Shown: positions 34,869-44,177 of the stretch, piece by piece
Numbering within the stretch: the first letter of the stretch is position 1
How the letters are laid out: every line of letters begins with the position of its first letter
NCBI GenBank assembly: GCA_016713905.1
Contig: JADJOE010000001.1
Coordinates: forward strand, 372,001-436,000
Direction: 5' to 3'
DNA: 64,000 bases
Source: Candidatus Vicinibacter proximus
Lineage (GTDB): Bacteria > Bacteroidota > Bacteroidia > Chitinophagales > Saprospiraceae
Notes under the pieces: generated by a model
The model's input: only the letters and a program-made list of their open reading frames with translations
Told to the model about the DNA's origin: nothing
The model's database searches: none
Made by a program: the position numbers and the translations under genes

Positions 34869-37800
34869 ATGAACAGCAATTGTATCTACGATTTAAGGTC
34901 AGTAAGACATATTTGTGTCTTTCTGGTTTTCTCCCTTCTTTTTTCCAACTTTGTTTATTTAAATGCCCAATCACCTCAAGAAAAGGTGACTAGCTACTTA
35001 AAAAGTACCTCAGCTTATTATGGGCTTAAAAGCGGGGATATTAGTGACTTTGAAATTACTTCGCACCATGTAAGTTCTGTGTCAGGAATTCAGCATATTT
35101 ATTTTACACAGCGCTATACGGGTATTGGTATTTTCACCACTGAGAGTTCTGCCCACTTTAAAAATAACGGAAATTTATTTACAGCAAATAATTTGTTTAT
35201 CCCTGACCTGAAGGAATCTGTTGAGGGGGATGGGACACCCGATCTTTCGGCCATTCAGGCTATTGAAAAAGTATCTGCGGAATTAGGATATCAACAACTT
35301 GGTAATCTGTTTGTCATGCAGTACCAAGGTGGTAAAGAACAAAAGTCCATAATATCTAAAGGTCAGATTTCCATTGAGGATATTCCGGTTAAGTTAAAAT
35401 ATTTTCCGTTTAGAACCAGGAGTACAGTTTCCAATTCAACACAAAAAGATCGATTGGTCTTAGCCTGGGAAATGTACATTTATGAACCCAATCAACTGAA
35501 CTACTGGCATATTTTAGCAGATGCCACAACAGGTAAAATCTTATTTAAAAACAATCTTGTTCTAAATTGCGGATTTGGAGAATCACATAGTGCAGATAAT
35601 TGCACTGGACATTTGCATGAAGAGAAGATCAATAAATATTCAGTTCCCGCTTTTCCAACCCCAGCTATGGTTGGGGGTTACAGAGTTTATGCCATGCCTA
35701 TTGAATCTCCTGGTCATGGTGGCAGAACATTGGTACTGAATCCCGATAATCCTTTGGCATCTCCATTTGGTTGGCATGATACTAATGGTGCTTCAGGTGC
35801 TGAATACACAATTACCAGAGGGAATAACACGCATACTTATGAAGATGGAAATAATTCAGGTTATAGTCCTGACGGTGGAGCAGGTTTGACGTTCGATTTT
35901 CCGATAAACACAGTTTATACCATGGGAGTTGATGAATCTGAGCCAGCTGCGATAACCAATTTGTTTTATTGGACCAATATCATTCATGATGTGATTTACC
36001 AATATGGTTTTACGGAAGCTGCAGGGAATTTCCAGGTAAATAACTATGGAAGAGGAGGCACTGGAAATGACGATGTTATGGCAGAGGCTCAGGATGGCTC
36101 GGGTACTTGTAATGCGAATTTTGCTACACCAATTGAAGGGAACAGACCGAGAATGCAAATGTATGTTTGTGGAAATCGAGATGGTGATCTTGACAATGCA
36201 GTAATTATTCATGAATACGGCCATGGTATATCCATTAGATTAACAGGGGGGCCCTTTAATTCTAGTTGTTTAAACAATCAAGAACAACCTGGAGAAGGAT
36301 GGAGCGATTGGTATGGTCTTATGCTGACCATGAAAGCCGGAGACGCAGGCCCTAATTCAAGGGGTATTGGGACATGGTTATTTGGTCAACCACCGACAGG
36401 TCCCGGCATCAGACAATACCCATACAGCACAAATTTAGGGATTAATCCACACACATATGACAATATTAAGACCGCTGCTGTACCTCATGGTGTGGGTTCT
36501 GTTTGGTGTGCAATGCTTTGGGAAGTTACCTGGGATCTAATTGCACAATATGGATTTGATCCAAATTTTTATACTGGTAACGGAGGAAATAATCGTGCAC
36601 TTAAATTGGTTACGGAAGCCTTAAAAATACAGCCCTGCTCACCTGGATTTGTCGATGCCAGAAATGCCATTCTCAAAGCGGATACCGTACTGTATAATGC
36701 ACAAAATGCATGCTTGATTTGGAAAGCTTTTGCAAAAAGAGGATTAGGATACAGTGCACTTCAGGGAAGTTCAGCCAGTAGATCTGATGGAACACAGGCT
36801 TTTGATATACCGCCTGCTTGTATGGCGCAAGCACCACAGACGGTGTGTTTTGATTACACCGGTGGAATGCAGACTTGGGTAGTGCCAGCAGGAGTTACTT
36901 CTGTTACTATTGAAGCCAATGGTGCTGAAGGTGCAACCGCACCCTCAAGTATAAGTGTTTGTGGAGGATCGCCGGATAGAGGAGGCAGAGGAGGACTTGC
37001 AACAGGTACCCTGGCAGTTACCCCTGGCGAAACTTTAAATATTTTTGTTGGTCAAAAAGGATTTAACGGTCCGGGAAATGCCTTTAACGGAGGTGGATCA
37101 GGATGTAATGATCCGAGCACATGTAGTGGTGGCGGCGGAGCTTCTGATGTCAGAAAAGGCGGTTCCGGACTTGCAAACAGAGTTATTGTTGCAGGAGGAG
37201 GAGGTGGAGCTGAATTTTCCTGTGGTAATCAAGGTGGAGGTGCTGGTGGAGGACTTGCGGGTGCAAATGGACTTGGAGGGGATTGTTCAGCAGGTGATGC
37301 AACCGGTGGAACTCAAGTTGGAGGAGGAATAGGGGGAAATGGACCAGCTTGTGGTTGGCCAAGTGGAGGAGGACAAAATGGGACACTCGGTCAAGGAGGA
37401 AACTCCAGTTTAGTTGGAGGAAGTTCATTACATTCCGGTGCTGGTGGTGGCGGGTACTATGGTGGAGGAGCTGGCAGTGTTGATGGACATGGCGGCGGAG
37501 GTTCGTCCTATATTGGAGGAGTTACAGGAGGTAGCACTACACCAGGTGTGAATTTAGGAAATGGACGAGTTTGTATCACTTTTGGTGCAGCTAATGGTAC
37601 TGGACCTTCGATTACATGCCCGACAAATGCAACAGTAGGTTGTGCTGTGGATATTCCACCTGTAAATATCGGGGCACCAAGGGTAGCCAATGGAACTTGT
37701 CAAGGTACTTTAGTCGTAACGCACAGAAAAGATTCTATTACTGACCAAACCTGTCCAAACAGATATAATGTACACAGGATATATAGGGTTACCGACCCAT

Positions 37801-39404
37801 GTGGTAATTTTGCAGAATGCATTCAACTTATTATAGTAAATGATATAACTGCCCCTTCGGTGGTTTGTCCTGCTCCGGTTAATGTACAATGTGCATCTGC
37901 GGTTCCACCAGTTAACATAAATAGTGTAATTACTGCAGATCATTGTGGTAATGTTGGACTTGTAGTTACGCATGTAGGTGATGTGATTACCAATAGAACA
38001 TGTGTCAATAGATTCACGATCACAAGAACCTACCGTTCAACGGATGCTTGCGGGAATTCCGGCACTTGCAGCCAGGTTATAACGGTTTTTGATAATACTG
38101 TTCCTTTAGTTGTTTGTAGAAACATTACAGTAAATCTTGATGAGGCGGGCAATGCTATAATTACCCCGTCACAGATTACCCAAAGTGTCTCCGATAATTG
38201 TACTCCTAATGCATTATTGGTGGTAACTGCAAGTCGGACTTCATTTACTTGTGCCAACATTGGACCAAATAATGTGACATTATCCACTACAGACGAATGC
38301 GGGAATGTAGGCACCTGCCTTGCTGTAGTTACGGTTGTAGATAACCTGCCACCGATGATTATGGGCTGTCCCACGAAGTCACCTATTACTATTAACCTAG
38401 GACCTGGGGAGTGTGAAGCCAGCTGGGATGCACCACCATTTATGGCGATGGACAATTGTCCTGCAGGCGCATACTTTGGCAACCGAAATACGACCACAGT
38501 ATGTTTGCCACCGGCATCTTACTGGTCAATTACAGGAGGAGCTGCGAGCTGGGGAGTAATGTTTGACCTGATTAATACTTCAGGAAGTTTATTGAATTTA
38601 CAGTTGTTGGGAGAGCGAGCGTTTGCGAATGTTCCACACAACATCTATTATACAACCAATCCTGGCGGACACGCGCCGGTAGTAGCTACGCCGAATGCGT
38701 GGACGCTGTGTGCGACACGTACACCACAGTTTGGCGCGCAGTTTACCACCAGGATCGACAGTTTTGGATTGTTGACGGGCTCCAGAACGGATACCCTTAA
38801 GCGTTGTGCACCGATACAGACAGAGACGACGGTATTGGGCTGCTTGACGATGGCACCTGGAGAGACCAGAGGAATCTATATCCATGCACCTGGAACAGGA
38901 GGCACGAATGCATCCCTGTTCAGTGGATGTGCAGGAAGACCGATGGGAGATGCCAATATTCGAACACCGATAGATGGAGCAACGTATACTGGAGGTCAGT
39001 TTGCAGCACCATTTATCAACAGTTCATTTGGATTTGGAGGAGCAAACTGGATGGGCGTGATCGGTTACAATCTGGCGAATTCGAATCGAGTACCATTGGT
39101 ACAGACATGTGGAGCGCCATATGGTCCTGGATGTTTCTTCCCAATAGGATGTACGAAACTATGTTACCGGGCAACAGATGCATCTGGTAATGTAGGCACC
39201 TGTGAGTTTGAGGTGTGTGTGAATAAGTACGCAAATCCAACCAGAGCACTGGCATGTAATGATGACATCCAAATCAGTCTGGACGATAGCTGCAGAGCTA
39301 CGATCTACCCTGATATGGTACTGGAAGGAGGTCCATACTCTTGCTATGATGATTACATAGTAGAAGTTAGAGACTGGAAGGGGAGGACCATTGATCGACC
39401 GTGA
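34869..39404 (+). CDS. Gene A, N-terminal fragment: M36 fungalysin-type metallopeptidase
   Basis: 1511 residues from ATG 34869, which begins just before the signal peptide (VFLVFSLLFSNFVYLNAQ). An upstream in-frame GTG at 34809 is less likely. Residues about 35-230 look like an FTP-type propeptide. The M36 zinc site is intact: HEYGH at 448-452 and the third ligand E476 in PGEGWSDW. From about 660 a jelly-roll-like segment leads into a domain of about 200 residues very rich in glycine. HYR-like modules with DxCGN motifs follow from about 910, then the module shared with gene C. The frame ends at a stop created by the G insertion at 39380-39383. Confidence 0.88.
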   Translation: MNSNCIYDLRSVRHICVFLVFSLLFSNFVYLNAQSPQEKVTSYLKSTSAYYGLKSGDISDFEITSHHVSSVSGIQHIYFTQRYTGIGIFTTESSAHFKNNGNLFTANNLFIPDLKESVEGDGTPDLSAIQAIEKVSAELGYQQLGNLFVMQYQGGKEQKSIISKGQISIEDIPVKLKYFPFRTRSTVSNSTQKDRLVLAWEMYIYEPNQLNYWHILADATTGKILFKNNLVLNCGFGESHSADNCTGHLHEEKINKYSVPAFPTPAMVGGYRVYAMPIESPGHGGRTLVLNPDNPLASPFGWHDTNGASGAEYTITRGNNTHTYEDGNNSGYSPDGGAGLTFDFPINTVYTMGVDESEPAAITNLFYWTNIIHDVIYQYGFTEAAGNFQVNNYGRGGTGNDDVMAEAQDGSGTCNANFATPIEGNRPRMQMYVCGNRDGDLDNAVIIHEYGHGISIRLTGGPFNSSCLNNQEQPGEGWSDWYGLMLTMKAGDAGPNSRGIGTWLFGQPPTGPGIRQYPYSTNLGINPHTYDNIKTAAVPHGVGSVWCAMLWEVTWDLIAQYGFDPNFYTGNGGNNRALKLVTEALKIQPCSPGFVDARNAILKADTVLYNAQNACLIWKAFAKRGLGYSALQGSSASRSDGTQAFDIPPACMAQAPQTVCFDYTGGMQTWVVPAGVTSVTIEANGAEGATAPSSISVCGGSPDRGGRGGLATGTLAVTPGETLNIFVGQKGFNGPGNAFNGGGSGCNDPSTCSGGGGASDVRKGGSGLANRVIVAGGGGGAEFSCGNQGGGAGGGLAGANGLGGDCSAGDATGGTQVGGGIGGNGPACGWPSGGGQNGTLGQGGNSSLVGGSSLHSGAGGGGYYGGGAGSVDGHGGGGSSYIGGVTGGSTTPGVNLGNGRVCITFGAANGTGPSITCPTNATVGCAVDIPPVNIGAPRVANGTCQGTLVVTHRKDSITDQTCPNRYNVHRIYRVTDPCGNFAECIQLIIVNDITAPSVVCPAPVNVQCASAVPPVNINSVITADHCGNVGLVVTHVGDVITNRTCVNRFTITRTYRSTDACGNSGTCSQVITVFDNTVPLVVCRNITVNLDEAGNAIITPSQITQSVSDNCTPNALLVVTASRTSFTCANIGPNNVTLSTTDECGNVGTCLAVVTVVDNLPPMIMGCPTKSPITINLGPGECEASWDAPPFMAMDNCPAGAYFGNRNTTTVCLPPASYWSITGGAASWGVMFDLINTSGSLLNLQLLGERAFANVPHNIYYTTNPGGHAPVVATPNAWTLCATRTPQFGAQFTTRIDSFGLLTGSRTDTLKRCAPIQTETTVLGCLTMAPGETRGIYIHAPGTGGTNASLFSGCAGRPMGDANIRTPIDGATYTGGQFAAPFINSSFGFGGANWMGVIGYNLANSNRVPLVQTCGAPYGPGCFFPIGCTKLCYRATDASGNVGTCEFEVCVNKYANPTRALACNDDIQISLDDSCRATIYPDMVLEGGPYSCYDDYIVEVRDWKGRTIDRP
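36940..37600 (+). other. Glycine-rich domain in gene A
   Basis: About 220 residues with Gly in long runs (GGGGGAEFSC, GGGGYYGGGAG). It begins with a beta-sandwich-like QTWVVPAGVTSVTIEANGAEG segment. This architecture matches Gly-rich receptor-ligand or adhesin-like domains of secreted Bacteroidota proteins. It links the protease to the HYR-like stalk. Confidence 0.7.
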
Positions 39405-42400
39405 TCCAAACAGGAGAGGGGTACAAATCAATGGCAACGACATAGGAAGAGAATTAAAGATAACGATAATAGATCCAGTAACCGGCAACAGCTGTTGGGG
39501 ACATGGAAGAGTTGAGGATAAATTAGCACCAAAAATATCTTGTCCGCTTACCAACGATGTTTCTTGTGGCACAAATACTGATCCTGGCGGTCCATTAGGT
39601 TTGCCATCAGTTGAAGAAAATTGTGGAGGATATAGTTTGACTTATAGAGATTTAACTATAAATGGTAATTGTGAAGTTGGGTATTCCAAAATTATTCAAC
39701 GTACTTGGATCGCTACTGATGGTTCTGGAAACAGATCAGAATGTATTCAAAGTATTAGGGTAAAAATTGGCGATTTGTTTGAGGTAACAGTACCTGCGAA
39801 TTATGACAATTTGGATCAGGCGGCATTAGAATGTGATGAGAAGATAGACAGGAACAAGAATGTAACGCCGCATATGTTGGATTTCCCAGAGTGTGTGGAT
39901 GGTTATATTCTGGATTCCGCGTTTTGGTTGGCAAATCCAAACGCACCGGATCAGTATCCAAACAGAAGGTTACCGAGAGTGTTGGGTTGGAATTGTATCG
40001 ATGATGTGAATGATCCACATTATGGACATCCAAGTCCTGATCCAGTGTATTATCCACAGCACAGACAATGGTCACCAAACAATCCATTGTGCTGGGGCCC
40101 TGACCGCCACATTATGTGGGTAGGAACAGGAAGACCTGGAGGAGCGGAGTGTTCTAATCTTACAGTGACGTATAAGGATATCGTATTTGACCTGGCGACA
40201 CCTGGATGTGATGCAGGTCCTGTAGGCTGTTTCAAAGTATTGAGACAGTGGACAGTGATGGATTGGTGTACCAGCCAGGTGGGTGGTCATAACCAAATCA
40301 TCAAGGTAATAGACGATGAAGGACCACAGGTATTGTATCCGGACAGTGCACGGGTGAATATGGAGAGCTGGACATGTACAGGACGCTGGGAAGTACCTGC
40401 GCCATGGATATTGGACAATTGTTCAAATGAAGTACACTACACAGTGGAAGTGGACAATGGAACGGTATTAGGAGATGAGACAGCAGGCTTTGTGGTGTTG
40501 GATATGCCGGAAGGAATATACAATGGGTATATAGTTGCAACGGATTGTTGTGGCAACATCACGAAGAAGCGAATAGTGTTGAATGTAATAGACCGAGTAC
40601 CGCCACAGGCAGTATGTCGTACAGCTACGGTGGTGAGCCTTAATGGAAATCAGAGTCCATTGACGAATTATGCGAGATTGCATGCAGAAGATCTGGATGA
40701 AGGAAGTTTTGACAATTGTCAGCCGCATGTATACTTCAAGGTGATCAGGATGGCAGAATTGCTGGGCACGAATAATGGAAGTAACTCAAACAATGTGGTG
40801 GCCTGTCAGGGACGCAACGGAGATGACAACAGTATATTGGCAGGCAACCAGATTTATTTTGATGATTATACAGATTTCTGCTGTGCGGATGTAGGGACGA
40901 AAGTGATGGTAGTGTTACGAGTGTTTGATGTAGATCCGGGACCGGGACCTGTGACGCCGATCAGGATGACAAGTACGAGCAGTGTGTTGAATGGAAGATT
41001 CAGCGACTGTATGGTAGAAGTGGAAGTACAAAACAAAGCAGTACCTACAGTTATAGCACCACCGAATATAGTGGTAAGTTGCTGGTTCTGGTTTGATGTA
41101 ACGAAGTTGACGAATCCGAATGATGCGACTTTTGGAAAGGTGGTAACGAGCTTAACCGACAGGAGGAAAGTGGTAACCAAGGATTTGGTATGCTACAAAT
41201 TCTGTGAGCGCAATGATTATACAGGTTACCCTGGATATGTACAGACGAATGCACAACCGAAACCTGCACCGAACCAGGCATGTGAATACTACTATCAGTA
41301 TTTTGACACTGCACATTGGGACAGGAAGTATGAGTTGACCTGGGGATTTGACGGATATGTATTGAGTCCATGCGGGTCAACGCCTACAATTACGGTAAAT
41401 GACCTAAGAGAGTGTGGTCAGGGTGTGATACAAAGGATCATTTCGACCACAGGACCTAACAACATCAATGTAACAGCAATACAGACAATCTGGGTAGTAG
41501 ATTGCGATCCATTCTATATAGATGATGTAGCATGTAACGATCCGAGATATACGGACTTATTGTGGCCAAACGGAGTGTGTACACAGACGCCGGTAACCTT
41601 GGATGGTTGTGGAGCAGATATTTCCCCGGACAATCCACAATTGGGACGCCCACAGGTGATCAATAATGCAGATGACAACTGTGCGTTATTGTCGATAGAA
41701 TATTTTGACGAGCAGTTTAACATAGAGCCGGATGCATGCTTCAAGGTGTTGAGGAGATGGGTGGTGATCGACTGGTGTCAGTACGATCCATTTATCGATC
41801 CTGATCATGGAAGATGGGAGGCATTACAGGTAATCAAAGTAAGGGATCAAAATCGTCCGGTGGTAAGTTGCAATGTAGGACCATGTGAACCGGCGAAGAT
41901 CGACAGCAAGTTAGGCGTGTGTGTAGGTCATATCAGTTTGACGGCAAGTGCTACAGATAATTGTACGCCAGCCGACTGGTTGTTCTGGGAATATAAGATC
42001 GATGCGTTCAATGATGGCAAGGGCGTACATGGAGGATATGACTTCCGTGTAGGAACCTTAACAAGCAAGCAATATGCAGCTGGGGATACGGTAGAATTCA
42101 GTCACAATCCATTTGCAGATGACAGTCATAATCCATTCAATGCAAGTGGCACGTACCCGATAGGAATCCACAAGATCAAATGGTTTGTGGAGGATGGCTG
42201 TGGGAATGTGGGAGTATGTGAGAGCTTGTTTGAGATCAAGGATTGTAAAGCACCGACACCATATTGTTTGACAGGAGTGATTACCGTGCCTATGCCAAGC
42301 AGTGGATGTGTGGATATCTGGGCCAAAGATCTGGATAAGGGAAGTTATGACAACTGTACCAGTCAGGAAAATCTGAAATTCTACTTCGATGAAGATCCAA

Positions 42401-43803
42401 CCAAACCATCGCTTACAGTTTGTTGTCAGGATTTTGTGGACAAGAAATTAAACGATGAAATAATTTTAGAAGTAGAACTGTGGGTTGAAGATGAAGAAGG
42501 CAACAAGGATTATTGTAAAACAATTATTGTCATTCAGGATAATCAAAACATATGCCCTAATGTGGGCTCGGCAAAGGGTAAAATTAGCGGAAACATTAAG
42601 ACGGAGACAGGGGTAGAAACAAGACCTGTTGAAGTTAGTTTATTCCACAATGGATCCATGATGAGACAAATGATGGGAAGTCCATATAGCTTCGGAGATT
42701 TGGCAATGAATACCACGTACAGTGTTAAACCAGAGCGTAACGATGAGCATGCAAATGGAGTAACTACACAGGATATCGTAAAGATCCAGAAACACATTCT
42801 TGGTCAATCAGAGATTACAGATCCGTACAAATTGATTGCGGCAGATGTGAATGCCAGCAAAACAATCACTGCATCGGATATGGCTGAATTGAGAAAGTTG
42901 ATCTTGGGTATCAACAATGAGTTCAGAAATGTAAAGAGCTGGACCTTTGTTCCTGCGGATTATGTTTTTGCGGATCCAAAATCACCATGGGATGCACCAA
43001 GAAGTGCTGACCTGATGTTGGATCATAATAGAGTGATGGATTTTGTGTCTGTAAAAATGGGAGATGTAACAGGAGATTCCAGAGCGAACGGTGCGCAGGG
43101 TATTCAAAGCAGAACGAATGGCAAATTGAGTTTTGAAATCAAGGACCAGGAAGTAGTTGCAGGAGAAAGTTACCGAGTCAGTTTCAAATCATCAGATTTT
43201 AGAAATATTTCGGGTTACCAGTTCACCTTGAAGTTTGATCAGAGTAGTCTGATGTATGAGGGAACAGAATCAGGAGTGTTGAAGACAACAGAGGCTAACT
43301 TTGGAACAAAGCGAGTATCGGAAGGAATGTTGACAACGAGCTGGAATGCTGATAAGGGATTAAGTTATGGAAAGGAAGATGAATTATTTGTGATAAACTT
43401 CACGGCAACCAGAAATGGCGTGTTGAGTAAGATGATGGCAATAAACAGTAACATCACCTCAGCTCAGGCATACGATGAGAAAGACAATCTACTAGAGCCA
43501 GTGATGGGAGTGAGAACAGACAGAGGAATAGTAGAGAGTGGAGTATTTGAATTGTATCAGAATGAACCAAACCCATTCAGCAAGGAGACGGTAGTAAGTT
43601 ATCGTTTACCTGAATCCGGAGCTGTGAAGTTAACAGTATATGATGTAACAGGAAAAGTACTTCGGGTATATGAACTTAAAGGTCAGAAGGGATTGAATCA
43701 TCACCAGATTAGCAAAGGAGACTTGAATGCAACTGGTGTGTTGTATTATCAGTTAGACGCTGCAGATCATACGGCAACGAAGAAGATGGTATCCATTGAG
43801 TAA
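39391..43803 (+). CDS. Gene A, C-terminal fragment: HYR-like stalk, dockerin, cohesin-like and T9SS sorting domains
   Basis: 1470 codons continuing gene A in the next frame. The ATG at 39391 is probably not a real start, as no secretion signal is attached. Cysteine-rich beta modules run to about 42550. A dockerin-like pair of calcium loops follows (42735-42930; GVTTQDIVKIQKHILG and NASKTITASDMAELRKLILG). A cohesin-like beta domain lies at about 43130-43500 (SGYQFTLKFDQSSLMYEG). The type A T9SS sorting domain is at about 43550-43800 (YQNEPNPFSKETVVSYRLP; GVLYYQLD; ending KKMVSIE). Compared with gene C, the DNA from 39919 to 42377 is almost identical. Confidence 0.88.
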   Translation: MIDRDPNRRGVQINGNDIGRELKITIIDPVTGNSCWGHGRVEDKLAPKISCPLTNDVSCGTNTDPGGPLGLPSVEENCGGYSLTYRDLTINGNCEVGYSKIIQRTWIATDGSGNRSECIQSIRVKIGDLFEVTVPANYDNLDQAALECDEKIDRNKNVTPHMLDFPECVDGYILDSAFWLANPNAPDQYPNRRLPRVLGWNCIDDVNDPHYGHPSPDPVYYPQHRQWSPNNPLCWGPDRHIMWVGTGRPGGAECSNLTVTYKDIVFDLATPGCDAGPVGCFKVLRQWTVMDWCTSQVGGHNQIIKVIDDEGPQVLYPDSARVNMESWTCTGRWEVPAPWILDNCSNEVHYTVEVDNGTVLGDETAGFVVLDMPEGIYNGYIVATDCCGNITKKRIVLNVIDRVPPQAVCRTATVVSLNGNQSPLTNYARLHAEDLDEGSFDNCQPHVYFKVIRMAELLGTNNGSNSNNVVACQGRNGDDNSILAGNQIYFDDYTDFCCADVGTKVMVVLRVFDVDPGPGPVTPIRMTSTSSVLNGRFSDCMVEVEVQNKAVPTVIAPPNIVVSCWFWFDVTKLTNPNDATFGKVVTSLTDRRKVVTKDLVCYKFCERNDYTGYPGYVQTNAQPKPAPNQACEYYYQYFDTAHWDRKYELTWGFDGYVLSPCGSTPTITVNDLRECGQGVIQRIISTTGPNNINVTAIQTIWVVDCDPFYIDDVACNDPRYTDLLWPNGVCTQTPVTLDGCGADISPDNPQLGRPQVINNADDNCALLSIEYFDEQFNIEPDACFKVLRRWVVIDWCQYDPFIDPDHGRWEALQVIKVRDQNRPVVSCNVGPCEPAKIDSKLGVCVGHISLTASATDNCTPADWLFWEYKIDAFNDGKGVHGGYDFRVGTLTSKQYAAGDTVEFSHNPFADDSHNPFNASGTYPIGIHKIKWFVEDGCGNVGVCESLFEIKDCKAPTPYCLTGVITVPMPSSGCVDIWAKDLDKGSYDNCTSQENLKFYFDEDPTKPSLTVCCQDFVDKKLNDEIILEVELWVEDEEGNKDYCKTIIVIQDNQNICPNVGSAKGKISGNIKTETGVETRPVEVSLFHNGSMMRQMMGSPYSFGDLAMNTTYSVKPERNDEHANGVTTQDIVKIQKHILGQSEITDPYKLIAADVNASKTITASDMAELRKLILGINNEFRNVKSWTFVPADYVFADPKSPWDAPRSADLMLDHNRVMDFVSVKMGDVTGDSRANGAQGIQSRTNGKLSFEIKDQEVVAGESYRVSFKSSDFRNISGYQFTLKFDQSSLMYEGTESGVLKTTEANFGTKRVSEGMLTTSWNADKGLSYGKEDELFVINFTATRNGVLSKMMAINSNITSAQAYDEKDNLLEPVMGVRTDRGIVESGVFELYQNEPNPFSKETVVSYRLPESGAVKLTVYDVTGKVLRVYELKGQKGLNHHQISKGDLNATGVLYYQLDAADHTATKKMVSIE
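39919..42377 (+). repeat. Long direct repeat, copy 1 (gene A)
   Basis: About 2.46 kb that matches 58772-61229 almost base for base at a constant offset of 18,853. I see only scattered differences and small clusters, for example near 40710-40800 and 42045-42090. The offset falls by one near the right end, where copy 2 lacks one G. Confidence 0.93.
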
Positions 43804-43830
43804 AAGTTTTTGAAAATATCTACCTAAAAA

Positions 43831-43856
43831 GGGTTGCATTTATGCAACCCTTTTTT
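43831..43856 (+). terminator. Rho-independent terminator of gene A
   Basis: GGGTTGCA (43831-43838) pairs with TGCAACCC (43843-43850) around a four-base loop, extended by A5/T5 pairs, and T6 follows. It lies 28 bases after the stop codon. Confidence 0.9.
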
Positions 43857-44177
43857 ATTAATATAACTTTTCAGTAAGACATTAATTGTTTTATGCTATT
43901 ACTTTAAGTATGATTTAAATAAAAATATTCATAAAGATTTCATCAAGAGGATGAACTTAATTAACATGTACTAATTTTACGCATCCATAGCTCAATCTCA
44001 GAGTATTTTACCAAATTCTGAGTTAGGTCCAAATGACGGAGCAATTCCAAACTTGATTTAATTAAGAATTTGCCAAAGTAGTTTTTAACAGATGTCAAAA
44101 ATTATTTTGTTGTAATAATCTTATATCTGAGATTTTGGTAAGATACCTATTGTATTAAAATAACGAATTTTAATAAT
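43857..44177. other. Leader region of giant gene B
   Basis: About 320 AT-rich bases without a gene. I find no convincing TTTG-N19-TAnnTTTG pair. The closest is TATATCTG at 44122, with a TTTG only 12 bases upstream. Confidence 0.4.

Larger units (their letters stand above)
34869..43803 (+). pseudogene. Giant gene A, full extent: secreted M36 metalloprotease with HYR-like, dockerin, cohesin-like and T9SS domains (one frameshift)
   Basis: The two open frames 34869-39404 and 39391-43803 are one gene of about 2978 codons, split by one extra G in the run at 39380-39383. The paralogous copy at 58237-58239 has GGG where this has GGGG. Removing one G restores a continuous reading that follows the paralogue residue by residue. 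The order is signal peptide, propeptide, M36 peptidase, Gly-rich domain, two or three HYR-like modules, the long module shared with genes B and C, dockerin-like pair, cohesin-like domain and T9SS sorting domain. A hairpin terminator follows. Whether the extra base is real cannot be decided here. Confidence 0.7.

Noticed and set aside
35856..36224. Minus-strand open frames inside genes A and C (for example 35856-36224, 53455-53838, 54902-55282, 60764-61264)
   Set aside because: They are shadows of the biased codon use of the repeat proteins on the plus strand, rich in Cys, Ser and His with no coherent domain.
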